A stretch of DNA of 64,000 bases. Source: Colimorpha sp045222295 (lineage in GTDB: Bacteria > Bacteroidota > Bacteroidia > Bacteroidales > P3). The stretch is taken from positions 276,692-340,691 of the forward strand of contig JBGUXP010000006.1 of the NCBI GenBank assembly GCA_045222295.1, given 5' to 3'. Shown in pieces: positions 33,776 to 42,700 of the stretch; positions within the stretch are counted from its first letter, which is position 1; each line of letters begins with the position of its first letter. A model generated the notes under the pieces. The model searched no databases. It saw nothing but the letters and a program-made list of their open reading frames with translations, and had not been told where the DNA came from. Made by a program: the position numbers and the translations under genes.

Positions 33776-34891
33776 TTAAAAGAGTTCCTTGTAAACGTTG
33801 AGGATTTCCTCGCGGCTGAGCGGCACGTAGTTGTTGCCCAGCAGGCGTTGCTGGGTAGTGAGGACACTGTCGGCGAAGAGTTCGCACTCCTCGGCCTTCA
33901 TGCCGTACTCGTGCAGCGGACGCTTGGCGACCATACAGGAGAGCACCTTGTCGAGCGCTGGATAGAGCACGGCTGGGTCGGACGGGCATCCGAGCAGCGA
34001 GGCGTAGAGGGCGTTGAGGTCGGCGATGGCACCGCTACCGTTCTTCTTGGCATAGAGGTTGAGGATATGCGTGAAGAACTGGTAGTTGCTCTCGCCGTGT
34101 GGCACGTGGTAGTTGCCGCCGAGGGGATAGCTCAGGGCGTGGACGGCGGCGCAACCCGCGTTGCCGAAAGCGATGCCGGCGTAGTTGCTGGCGCGGAGCA
34201 TAGGCTCGAGGTGCTCAAGGCGATACTCGGGGCCTTTCTCGGCTATGCCCTTGAAGATGGGCAGAATGAGGCGGATGGCCTCGACGGAGAAGAGGCGCGT
34301 GTAGTCGTTGGCCTTGGGCGAGAGATAGCTCTCGGTGGCGTGGATGAGGGCGTCGATGGCGCTGAAGGCGTAGGGCTTGAAGGGCAGCGACGTGAGCAGC
34401 TCGGGGATGAGTACCGCGTCGTCGGCCAGGATGGCGTTGTCGGCCAAGCCGAGCTTGGTGTGGCGTGCCTTGAGTTCGGCGATGGAGATGTTGGTCACCT
34501 CGCTGCCGGTGCCGCAGGTGGTGGGCACGATGACAAGGCGTTTCTGCTTCACGATGGGAATCTTGCGTTCGAAGGCGTCGGTGACGTTGGGCAGGATGCC
34601 CAGTACGAAGATCTTGGAGATGTCGATGACGGTGCCGCCGCCGACAGCCACGATGCGGTCGAAGCTGACGCCTTTGAGGTCATCCATGATGTGCTGGATC
34701 ATCTCGTCGCTGGGCTCGCCGAGGCCGTATTTTTCCTGCATCACGAAGTGGCACTTCAGGCCGAGCTTCTGGATGTAAGGCTCGTAGATGAACGACTGGG
34801 TGATGACCAGGTCGCTCTCGTCCAGCTGGAACTCGCGGGCAAACTGCTCGAAAGTGGCGAACTGGTGTATGTTGCTTTTTACTGTGAACAT
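33776..34891 (-). CDS. 4hbD: NAD-dependent 4-hydroxybutyrate dehydrogenase
   Basis: The 371-aa iron-containing alcohol dehydrogenase reduces succinate semialdehyde to 4-hydroxybutyrate. NAD-binding VAVGGGTVIDISKI, PTTCGTGSEVT and metal ligands in the AIDALIHATESY and HGESNYQFFTHIL regions are visible. Family length is normal. It lies between abfT and sucD, with hairpins in both spacers. Confidence 0.93.
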   Translation of the reverse strand: MFTVKSNIHQFATFEQFAREFQLDESDLVITQSFIYEPYIQKLGLKCHFVMQEKYGLGEPSDEMIQHIMDDLKGVSFDRIVAVGGGTVIDISKIFVLGILPNVTDAFERKIPIVKQKRLVIVPTTCGTGSEVTNISIAELKARHTKLGLADNAILADDAVLIPELLTSLPFKPYAFSAIDALIHATESYLSPKANDYTRLFSVEAIRLILPIFKGIAEKGPEYRLEHLEPMLRASNYAGIAFGNAGCAAVHALSYPLGGNYHVPHGESNYQFFTHILNLYAKKNGSGAIADLNALYASLLGCPSDPAVLYPALDKVLSCMVAKRPLHEYGMKAEECELFADSVLTTQQRLLGNNYVPLSREEILNVYKELF

Positions 34892-34917
34892 TGTTTTCTT
34901 TGTTTTTGATTGGTGGT

Positions 34918-34972
34918 AGCGGTCTTGTTCTCTTTATGAAAAAATTAACTTGAACTGGAATGAGAGACCGCT
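34918..34972 (-). promoter_or_regulatory. Hairpin between abfT and 4hbD
   Basis: AGCGGTC (34918-34924) pairs with GACCGCT (34966-34972), with inner TCTC/GAGA. One of four hairpins between the pathway genes. Confidence 0.6.
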
Positions 34973-34982
34973 ACACGCGCAA

Positions 34983-36278
34983 TCATTTGTGGATATATAA
35001 CTTTTCGAAATCGGCACAGAGCTGGTCGCGGAAGTCGGGGTGGGCGATGGCGGTGAGGGCCTCGGCACGCTGGGCTATGGTCTTGCCCTTGAGGTGGGCG
35101 ATGCCGTACTCGGTGATGACGTAGTCCACATCGTTGCGCGAGGTGGTGACTGCTGCGCCGGGGGTGAGGGTGGCCACGATGCGGCTCACCTTGCCCTTGG
35201 CTGCCGTCGACGGCATGGCCATAATGCTGCGTCCGCCCTTGCTCATAGCGGCGCCACGCACATAGTCCACTTGCCCGCCGGTGCCGCTGAACTGCTTGGT
35301 ACCCATACTCTCGCTGGCCACCTGGCCTTGCAGGTCGACCTCGATGCAGGAGTTGATGGCCACCATGTTGTCGTTCTTGGCGATGACGTAGGGGTCGTTG
35401 ACGTAGTCCACGGGGTGCAGGGCCACCATGGGGTTGTGGTCCACGAAGTCGTAGAGCTTCTTGGTGCCCATAAGGAAGGTGGCCACGAGCTTGCCGCGGT
35501 GCAACGTCTTGTACTCGCCGTCTATAACACCGGCCTCGACGAGGTCGACCACGCCATCGGAGAACATCTCGGTGTGGATGCCGAGGTGCTTCTTGCCTTT
35601 CAGCTCAGCCAGCACAGCGTCGGGGATGGCGCCGATGCCCAGCTGCAGGGTGTCGCCGTCGTTGATGAGCGAGGCGCAGTTGCGGCCTATGGCTTCCTCG
35701 ACGGGACCTATCTTGGCGGGCTGCAGCTCCACCGGCGGGTAGTTGACCGGCACGATGTGAGTCAGCTCGCTGACGTGCAGCAGCGTGCCGCCCGAGACGA
35801 AAGGCAGCTGGTCGTTCATCTCGGCGATGACGATGCGGGCCTTCTTGGCTGCCGCCACAGCGTAGTCGCACGAGAGCGACAGCGAGCAGTAGCCGTCGGG
35901 ACCCGGCTCGGTGACAGTGACAACAGCCACATCGCACGGGATCTCACGACCCAACATCCCCGGCACATCCTTGAAATAGGCGGGGAAGAACTGGCCGGCG
36001 CCACTCCAGACGGCTTGTCTGGAGTTGGCACCGACGAAGTTGGTTAGATGACAAAAGTTTTCGTAACATTCGGGGGCGAAGCACTCGCCTTCGCCGAGGG
36101 TCAGCATGTGGTAAATCTTCACGTCGTGGTAGTCGGCGTGGTGCGCGGCGAGGGTCTTGATGACCTTGCGCGGCACACCGGCGCACTCCGACATCACCAC
36201 GGTGTCGCCATCCTTGATGTGCTTGATGGCCTCCTCGGCCGTGGTCAGTTTGTTCTTATATTCTTGTTTCCAATCCAT
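34983..36278 (-). CDS. abfT: 4-hydroxybutyrate CoA-transferase
   Basis: The 431-aa enzyme transfers CoA from acetyl-CoA to 4-hydroxybutyrate. The catalytic glutamate is Glu237 in GIHTEMFSDG, near the Glu238 described in Clostridium aminobutyricum. Other family motifs: GAGQFFPAYF, LGIGAIPDAVLAEL and SGTGGQVDYVRGA. The word AACGTTTAA (plus strand, 36284-36292) lies five bases upstream of its start, as also near abfD and nifJ. Confidence 0.95.
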   Translation of the reverse strand: MDWKQEYKNKLTTAEEAIKHIKDGDTVVMSECAGVPRKVIKTLAAHHADYHDVKIYHMLTLGEGECFAPECYENFCHLTNFVGANSRQAVWSGAGQFFPAYFKDVPGMLGREIPCDVAVVTVTEPGPDGYCSLSLSCDYAVAAAKKARIVIAEMNDQLPFVSGGTLLHVSELTHIVPVNYPPVELQPAKIGPVEEAIGRNCASLINDGDTLQLGIGAIPDAVLAELKGKKHLGIHTEMFSDGVVDLVEAGVIDGEYKTLHRGKLVATFLMGTKKLYDFVDHNPMVALHPVDYVNDPYVIAKNDNMVAINSCIEVDLQGQVASESMGTKQFSGTGGQVDYVRGAAMSKGGRSIMAMPSTAAKGKVSRIVATLTPGAAVTTSRNDVDYVITEYGIAHLKGKTIAQRAEALTAIAHPDFRDQLCADFEKLYIHK

Positions 36279-36300
36279 TGGAGAACGTTTAAAAGGTAAA

Positions 36301-36359
36301 GGGGCGGGGGTGTGCTTCTAAAGGCAAATCAATGTCAGAAAATCAGATTGCTCCGCCCC
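36301..36359 (-). promoter_or_regulatory. Hairpin between abfD and abfT
   Basis: GGGGCGG (36301-36307) pairs with CCGCCCC (36353-36359) with a 45-base loop. On the transcribed strand it follows the abfD stop by 20 bases. Confidence 0.55.
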
Positions 36360-36379
36360 GTGTACCCGTGATTATATGT

Positions 36380-37828
36380 TTACTTTTTAATCTTGGCAAT
36401 ATCCTTAGCAAGTTTCTTCTTGCTCTCGAGATCGCTCTGACGGCTAATCATGATGCGCTGAGCCTGGGGCGAGCCGGCGCCGTGCATGCTCTCGGTGCGG
36501 TAGCCGACGGCAGCGGTACCGAGCGTCAGGTTCTCGATGAGGCGCAGGATGCGCATGCGTTCCTCGGTGGTGTAGTCGGCCGAAGCCTTGAGGTATTTCT
36601 CCACATAGTGGCCAATCTCCTTGCTGCGCAGGTCGGCCTCGCTGGGCATGGTGACCATCAGGCCGCCGGCTATGTCCTCGGCTAGACGGGCGATTTCGTA
36701 GGGCAGACGGGTGACGTTCTGTTTGCATACATTGGCCAGCAGCAGGTTGATCATATAGTTGCCAGCAGCCATCTTGCAGCCTTCGCACGAGCAGGCGATA
36801 CCGCAACTGTAGAGCGTCTCGTTTAGGTGGGTCATCTCGATGATTTTGTCCTTGATGTGGCTGGCCTTGGGCACACCGTTGGCCTCGGCGGCCAATGCAG
36901 CAGCACCGATCAGCACGTCGCCCACGCCCACCTTGCATCCGCCGTAGCTCTGGCGGTGATAGCCGGCGAAGCGTTCCACCATCATGCCGGCGAAGTCGTA
37001 CTCCTGGCACATGAAGACGCGGTCGTTGGGGATGAACACGTTGTCGAAGATGACGAGGGCCTCGTGACCGCCGAACTGCGAGTTGCCGAGGTCGATGTCG
37101 TGGAACTCCTCAAGCTTGCGGGTGTCGCAGCTCTGACGGCCGTAGATCATGGTGATGCCCTCGGCGTCGGTGGGGATGGCGAAGCTGACGGCGTAAGCCT
37201 TGTCCTCCTCCTTCATGGCCTGGGTGGGCATGATGAGGTGCTCGTGGCTGTTGACGGCGCCGGTCTGGTGGGCCTTGGCACCGCGCACCACGATACCGTC
37301 GGGACGGATCTCGGCGATGTGGAGGAACAGGTCGGGGTCGGCCTGCTTGCTGGGGCTGAGGCTACGGTCGCCCTTCGGATCGGTCATAGCGCCGTCGATG
37401 GTCAGGTCGTTGTCCTGGACATATTTAAGGTATTCGGTGAAGCGTTTGTGATACTCCGTACCGTATTTCTGGTCGATTTCGTAAGTGGTGCTGTAGATGG
37501 CGTTGAAGGCGTCCATGCCCACGCAACGCTGGAAGCAGGCGGCGGTCTTCTGGCCGCAGAGACGCTGCATCTTCACCTTGTTCACCAGGTCCTCGGTGCT
37601 CTGGTGCAGGTGGCAGAAGCGGTTGATGCGCTTGCCTGTGAGGTTGCTCACAGCGGTCATAATGTCCTGGTACTCGGGCTGCTCGGCCAGCCAGTAGGTC
37701 ATAGCCACCGAGTTCAGCGACGGGCGGATCATGGGATGGTCGACGGGGTTGTCGATTTTCTCGCCCATGTACCAGACGTTCATCTTCATCTTGCGAAGAC
37801 TTTCAATGTATTGATCTCTTGTCATCAT
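36380..37828 (-). CDS. abfD: 4-hydroxybutyryl-CoA dehydratase / vinylacetyl-CoA isomerase
   Basis: This FAD and [4Fe-4S] enzyme dehydrates 4-hydroxybutyryl-CoA to crotonyl-CoA by a ketyl radical mechanism. Numbered from the second ATG (37825), the four cluster ligands are all present: Cys97 and Cys101 in AACFQRC, His290 and Cys297 in HRQSYGGC, with the spacing of Cys99/Cys103/His292/Cys299 in the clostridial enzyme. Length is 481-482 aa, as expected. The reading frame continues upstream through the hairpin at 37877-37912, so I place the start at 37828 or 37825. It is the first gene of the operon behind the cobalamin riboswitch. Confidence 0.97.
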   Translation of the reverse strand: MMTRDQYIESLRKMKMNVWYMGEKIDNPVDHPMIRPSLNSVAMTYWLAEQPEYQDIMTAVSNLTGKRINRFCHLHQSTEDLVNKVKMQRLCGQKTAACFQRCVGMDAFNAIYSTTYEIDQKYGTEYHKRFTEYLKYVQDNDLTIDGAMTDPKGDRSLSPSKQADPDLFLHIAEIRPDGIVVRGAKAHQTGAVNSHEHLIMPTQAMKEEDKAYAVSFAIPTDAEGITMIYGRQSCDTRKLEEFHDIDLGNSQFGGHEALVIFDNVFIPNDRVFMCQEYDFAGMMVERFAGYHRQSYGGCKVGVGDVLIGAAALAAEANGVPKASHIKDKIIEMTHLNETLYSCGIACSCEGCKMAAGNYMINLLLANVCKQNVTRLPYEIARLAEDIAGGLMVTMPSEADLRSKEIGHYVEKYLKASADYTTEERMRILRLIENLTLGTAAVGYRTESMHGAGSPQAQRIMISRQSDLESKKKLAKDIAKIKK

Positions 37829-37865
37829 AACGTTTAAGATTTTAATTGTTAATATTAAATGAATT

Positions 37866-37912
37866 AAATTAAAAATGCCGTTCCGTGCAGCGAGGACGCT
37901 ACAGGGAACGGC
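37866..37912 (-). terminator. Terminator-like hairpin in the abfD leader (possible riboswitch expression platform)
   Basis: Stem GCCGTTCC/GGAACGGC (37877-37884, 37905-37912) encloses TG-AGCG/CGCT-CA around a four-base loop. On the minus strand ATTTTTAATTT follows, so it can act as an intrinsic terminator 38 bases before the abfD start and about 200 bases after the riboswitch. Confidence 0.65.
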
Positions 37913-38042
37913 AATCATTATCTATAAACAAATGTATATCTTAAATCATCTAACGAGAACACAACACACCATAATCCACCGACACAATCCAACAGTAATG
38001 CATCAACCACAAGACTGTGTCATCATTCAAACAATAACACAA

Positions 38043-38099
38043 TCACGCATTGGCTCGATATGGTCGCCGACCATGATTCAAGCGATGCATTTTTCTCAT
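38043..38099 (-). other. Possible 18-codon leader peptide after the riboswitch
   Basis: ATG 38099 to TGA 38043 reads MRKMHRLNHGRRPYRANA. It starts 14 bases after the riboswitch ends and covers an ATGGTC/GACCAT hairpin. There is no proof that it is translated. Confidence 0.3.
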
Positions 38100-38112
38100 T
38101 AGCAAATACTCT

Positions 38113-38430
38113 TGTAACCGCGAAAGATTTGCCTCTCCCTGTGCGGCAGGTCTCCTGGCTTGTCCACCGTTATGCGCCTTCTCAGAGGTGTAGTAACCTC
38201 CAATGACGTATTGCACACGGCTCTAATCACTCATCACTAATCACTCATCACTACTATGGACTTTACAGTTGCGCGTCAGCTCACGATTTTCACGTGATTC
38301 CCTTTTCACCCTGACAACCGCGCTGTAGTAAGCGTCGGTCTCAGGGCACCTCACAGACTGATTCTTTAGTCAATAATCAAAGTACTCTGCCTCCCGGCAA
38401 GGCCGCAACCTTCTCCTTGAAAGCGGTTAC
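38113..38430 (-). promoter_or_regulatory. Cobalamin (adenosylcobalamin-type) riboswitch upstream of abfD
   Basis: On the minus strand the 3' B12 box AGCCAGGAGACCTGCC is at 38160-38145, an exact match to the consensus. The core region (GGTGCC, GAAAAGGGAA, ACGCGCAACTGTAAA) is around 38345-38262. Outer arms GTAACCGC (38430-38423) and GCGGTTAC (38120-38113) can close the element. A period-7 array sits in one peripheral arm. Binding normally reduces expression of genes downstream, here the 4-hydroxybutyrate operon. Confidence 0.93.
38226..38253. repeat. Heptamer array in a variable arm of the cobalamin riboswitch
   Basis: Four 7-mers ATCACTC, ATCACTA, ATCACTC, ATCACTA. This is the reverse strand of the GTGATGA word seen in trmH-like and ribD. 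It lies outside the conserved core and the B12 box. Confidence 0.88.
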
Positions 38431-38460
38431 AAAAGTACAAAATAAAATTGAATTACCAAA
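38430..38460 (-). promoter_or_regulatory. Promoter of the riboswitch-abfD operon (TTTG-N19-TACTTTTG)
   Basis: Minus-strand TTTG (38460-38457), 19 bases, then TACTTTTG (38437-38430): an exact fit. Transcription should begin near 38425, giving a leader of about 600 bases before abfD. AT-rich DNA with a TATTACTGTAATA palindrome lies further upstream. Confidence 0.8.
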
Positions 38461-38593
38461 TAAAACTTTTATTATCGAATATAAGTTATTGTATTACTGT
38501 AATAAAATTTTTTACAATTCGCACTTTTTTTATCGAACAAAGGGTATTTTATCACCTTTTATAGAAAAAATATTGGGTCTTGGTGTGTTATCT

Positions 38594-39232
38594 TTATTGT
38601 CTCCGGCGCAGCTCGGCGGTGAGGGCGGCGAGGGAGGCGGCGAGGTTCTCGTTTTTGACAAGGATATTGTCGGGCAAGTTAAGTGCCGTGGGGGCGAAGT
38701 TCCAGATGGCCTGGACGCCTCCTGCCACCAGCATGTCGGCCACGCTCTGCGCCTCTGGTGCGGGAACAGCGATGATGCCAATGTTGATATGGGTGCGTTT
38801 GAGGAACGGCACCATCTTTGCGATAGGCAACACTGGCTTCTCGCCCACTTTCTTCTCTTTTGGCTCGCGGTCGAAACCGGCCACAATATCAAGGCTGTAT
38901 TTGGCGAAACCGCCGTAGTGGAGCAGCACATGACCAAGAGCACCTACACCTACCAACACGGCCTCGTCGTAATGGTCATAGCCGAGGTATATCTTCAAAT
39001 CTTCCAGCAGCGTGCTGACGCGAAAACCTACATTCGGGCGTCCCGGCTCGGAGCTGATGCTGGCCAGATCCTTGCGCACCTGCACAGGGTTGATGCCAAG
39101 ACTCTCGGCAATGGCGGTGGAGGACACATATTCTTCACCACGCGCCACGCGATTCTCAATTTCGCAGTAGTACGACGGAAGTCTTCCTAGTGTCGACTTC
39201 AAGATTATCAATGAGTTCTGCCGGTCTTTCAT
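38594..39232 (-). CDS. rex: Redox-sensing transcriptional repressor Rex
   Basis: The 212-aa protein has an N-terminal winged helix (SSTAIAESLGINPVQVRKDLA) and a Rossmann NADH-sensing domain with Gly95-x-Gly97-x-x-Gly100 (LVGVGALGHVLL) and FDREPKEKKVGEKPV. Rex releases DNA when NADH is high, switching on fermentation genes. It lies between nifJ and the 4-hydroxybutyrate operon on the same strand. I found no clear Rex consensus in the adjacent promoters by eye. Confidence 0.94.
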   Translation of the reverse strand: MKDRQNSLIILKSTLGRLPSYYCEIENRVARGEEYVSSTAIAESLGINPVQVRKDLASISSEPGRPNVGFRVSTLLEDLKIYLGYDHYDEAVLVGVGALGHVLLHYGGFAKYSLDIVAGFDREPKEKKVGEKPVLPIAKMVPFLKRTHINIGIIAVPAPEAQSVADMLVAGGVQAIWNFAPTALNLPDNILVKNENLAASLAALTAELRRRQ

Positions 39233-39243
39233 CTATCAATGCA

Positions 39244-39290
39244 CATCTGTTTTCGCCGTGCAAAAATACACATTTTTCCGAAAACAGATG
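39244..39290 (-). promoter_or_regulatory. Rex promoter bracketed by a perfect 12-bp inverted repeat
   Basis: CATCTGTTTTCG (39244-39255) and CGAAAACAGATG (39279-39290) are perfect reverse complements; the -7 box TATTTTTG (minus, 39268-39261) lies in the loop. This may be an operator or a start-site hairpin. It does not match the usual Rex site. Confidence 0.65.
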
Positions 39291-39603
39291 CAAAAAAAAT
39301 TGTTGCGATTGTATGGTACAGACAGAGAAAGGCGGCGGCAAGAATGCCACCAAGGTGCACGAGAAACGGAAGGGGGATAATTTGATGGTTTTGTGGTTAT
39401 ACGTTTGATTTTCAGTGATTTGCATGCAAATTAGACAATGCGCTGGTTTTGTGGTGGTTACGGAGGTTTCAAAGAAGGCACATAGAACCCACATAGAAGG
39501 GGCGTAGAAGGGAGGGTATTTCGCCTTGCCCTGCGGGCAGAAATCTTGGGAATCTTATAAATTTGGCTGCAACGGTGTTGCAACATACAAAACAGAAGAA
39601 AAA

Positions 39604-39676
39604 AATGGCGTTAAAAAAGAAGAAAAATGGCGTTATCATAAAAACAATGATTCCTATTGAAAAGAAAAATAGCGTT
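39604..39676. repeat. Three AAAATGGCGTT-type words downstream of nifJ
   Basis: AAATGGCGTT near 39604 and 39628 and AAATAGCGTT near 39666. They are the source-side equivalent of the array at 28859-28971. The rest of the 550-base spacer 39233-39781 holds the rex promoter, a short ACATAGAA/GTAGAAGG tandem stretch near 39478-39512 and the nifJ terminator. Confidence 0.7.
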
Positions 39677-39691
39677 AAATATTGAATGGCA

Positions 39692-39723
39692 AAAAGAAAG
39701 GGTGCCCGATGGGGACACCCTTT
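39692..39723 (-). terminator. Intrinsic terminator of nifJ
   Basis: On the minus strand AAAGGGTGTCCCC pairs with CGGGCACCCTTT around AT and is followed by CTTTTTG. It lies 58 bases after the nifJ stop. Confidence 0.85.
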
Positions 39724-39781
39724 GCTGGTTGAGATGCGGGGCTAAAGACGAGTGCAAAGCAAACGTGCCCGCACGGGTCAA

Positions 39782-42700
39782 TTAGAGCTCGGCGAGCTTC
39801 TTATAACCCTCATACCTAATCTTGGCATTGCGCTCGGTGGCGACGAAGAGTTCTTCGGCCTCCTGGGGGAAGGTCTTCATCAGCGAGTTGTAGCGGACCT
39901 CGCCCATAATGAAGTCGCGGAACTTGCTCCAGTCGGGCTCCTTCGAGTCGAGGTGGAAGCCGTTCTTGCCTTCTTCTTCCTCAGCGGGGTTGTAGTGCCA
40001 GAGGTGCCAGTAGCCGCACTCGACGGCCTTCTTCTCCTCGTTCTGCGTGCGGCCCATACCGATCTTGATGCCGTGGTTGATGCAGGGTGCGTAGCAGATG
40101 ATGAGCGACGGGCCGTGGTAGGCCTCGGCCTCCTTGATGACGTTGAAGTACTGGGCCTGGCTGGCGCCCATAGCTACCTGCGCCACATAGACGTAGCCGT
40201 AGCTCTTGGCAATCATGCCGAGGTCTTTCTTGCGAATCTTCTTGCCGCTGGTGGCGAACTTGGCGACGGCGCCGGCCGGAGTGGCCTTCGAGCTCTGTCC
40301 GCCGGTGTTGGAGTACACCTCGGTATCGACGACGACGACGTTGACGTCCTCGCCGCTGGCCAGCACGTGGTCGAGACCGCCGAATCCGATATCATAACCC
40401 CAACCGTCGCCGCCGAAGATCCACTGGCTCTTCTTGACGAGGCTGTGACGGAGTTCGAGGAGCTGCTTGCAGATGTCGCAGCCGCATTTCTCCATCAGCG
40501 GGATGAGCTTGTCGGCGATTTCCTTGGTCTTGAGGGTGTTCTCGCGGTTGGCGATCCACTCGGTGAAGAGGGCCTTTATTTCAGCGCTGCAGCAGTCGCA
40601 GGCGAGGCCTTCCTTCATGATGCGCTCCACGCGGTCGCGCATCTGGCGGGTGGCGGTGGCCATACCGAGGCCGAACTCGGCGTTGTCCTCAAACAGCGAG
40701 TTGGCCCAGGCGGGACCGAAGCCGCTGCGGTAGTTCTTGCAGTAGGGGGTGGCAGGAGCCGAGCCGCCGTAGATGGAGGAGCAGCCCGTGGCGTTGGCCA
40801 CCATCATCTGCTCGCCGAAGAGCTGGGTGATGCACTTGAGGTACGGGGTCTCGCCGCAGCCGGCGCAGGCGCCGCTGAACTCGAACAGAGGCTGTGCAAA
40901 CTGGCTGTTCTTGACGTTGGCTTTCTTGTCGATGAGGTTGTCCTTGTAGGTGACGCACTTCTGGGCGTAGTCCCAGTTGGCGGCCTCGTGGAGCTGGCTC
41001 TCGAAGGGTTTCATCACGAGGGCCTTCTCCTTGGCGGGGCAGACGTCGGCGCAGTTACCGCAGCCGGTGCAGTCCATGACGGAGACCTGCATGCGGAAGT
41101 GCATACCGGCGAGCTCCTTGGGCATCTTGACGTCGATGGCCTTCATCGAGGCGGGAGCGTTCTTCATCTCCTCGTCGGTCATCACGCAGGGGCGGATGGC
41201 GGCGTGGGGGCAGACCAGCGAGCACTGGTTGCACTGGATGCAGTTGGCGGGGTTCCACTCAGGGATGACGGTGGCGACGCCACGCTTCTCGTAGGCGGTG
41301 GTGCCGGCGGGGAAGGTGCCGTCTTCGTAGCCGAGGAATGCCGACACGGGCAGGTCGTTGCCGGTCTGTGCCACCATCGGGCGCATCACCTTGGCGATGA
41401 ACTCGGGGTCGCCCTCGTGCTTCTCGACGGCGAAGTCGGTACTGCAGGGCAGGTTGGCCCACTCGGCGGGAATCTCGACCTTCACGATGTCGCCACCGCG
41501 GTCGACTGCTGCGTAGTTCTTGTTGACCACGTCCTCACCCTTGCGGCCGTAGCTCTTGACGATGAATTTCTTCATCTGCTCGACGGCGAGGTCGTAAGGA
41601 ATCACCTCGCTGATCTTGAAGAAGGCGCTCTGGAGGATGGTGTTGGTGCGGTTGCCGAGGCCGATTTCGGCGGCAATCTTGGTGGCGTCGATGATGTACA
41701 TCGTGATGTGGTGCAGCGCCAGGTACTTCTTCACGAAGTCGGGCAGCTGGGCCTTGGTCTCCTCGACGGTCCAGGGGCTGTTGTAGAGGAAGGTGCCGTT
41801 GTCCTTCAGGCCGCGCAGGCAGTCGTACTTGCGCAGATAGCTGGGCACGTGGACGGCCACGAAGTCGGGGGTGCCGACCAGGTAAGGAGCGGGCAGGGGG
41901 TTGTCGCCGAAGCGCAGGTGCGAGCAGGTGTAGCCGCCCGATTTCTTCGAGTCGTAGTCGAAGTAGGCCTGGCTGTACTTGTTGGTGTTGTCGCCGATAA
42001 TCTTGATGCTGTTTTTGTTGGCACCCACGGTACCGTCGGCGCCGAGGCCGTAGAAGCGGGCCTCGAAGGTGCCCTTGGGCAGGATGGAGATTTCGGGCAG
42101 GATGGGCAGCGAGCGGAAGGTCACGTCGTCGACGATGCCGATGGTGAACTGGTTCTTCTTCTCGCCTTCCATATTGTTGAACACGGAGATAATCTGTGCG
42201 GGAGTGGTGTCCTTGCTGGAGAGGCCGTAGCGGCCGCCGATGATGTTGACGTTGGCATTGCCCTTGAAGGCCTCAACGATGTCGAGGTACAGGGGATCGC
42301 CGTTGGCGCCGGGCTCCTTGGTGCGGTCGAGGACGCAGAGGGTCTTCACGCTCTTGGGCATGACGGCCATCAGGTGCTTCACGCTGAAGGGACGGTAGAG
42401 GTGGACGGTGATGCAGCCGGTCTTCTTGCCCTGGGCGTTCAGGTAGTCGACGACGGTCTTCACGGTCTCGGTCACCGAACCCATAGCCACGATGACGTTG
42501 TCGGCATCGGCGGCACCGTAGTAGGTGAAGGGGGCGTAGTTGCGGCCGGTCAGCTTGCTGATCTCAGCCATATATTTGGCCACGATGTCGGGCAGGGCAT
42601 CGTAGTACTTGTTCTGCAGCTCGCGGGTCTGGAAATAGACGTCGCTGTTCTGGGCGGTACCGCGGGTCACGTTGTGCTCGGGGTTGAGGGCGTTCTCGCG

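Noticed and set aside
38460..38593. Rex operator upstream of the abfD promoter
   Set aside because: AT-rich palindromes exist (TATTACTGTAATA) but none fits TTGTGAA-N6-TTCACAA closely enough to call.
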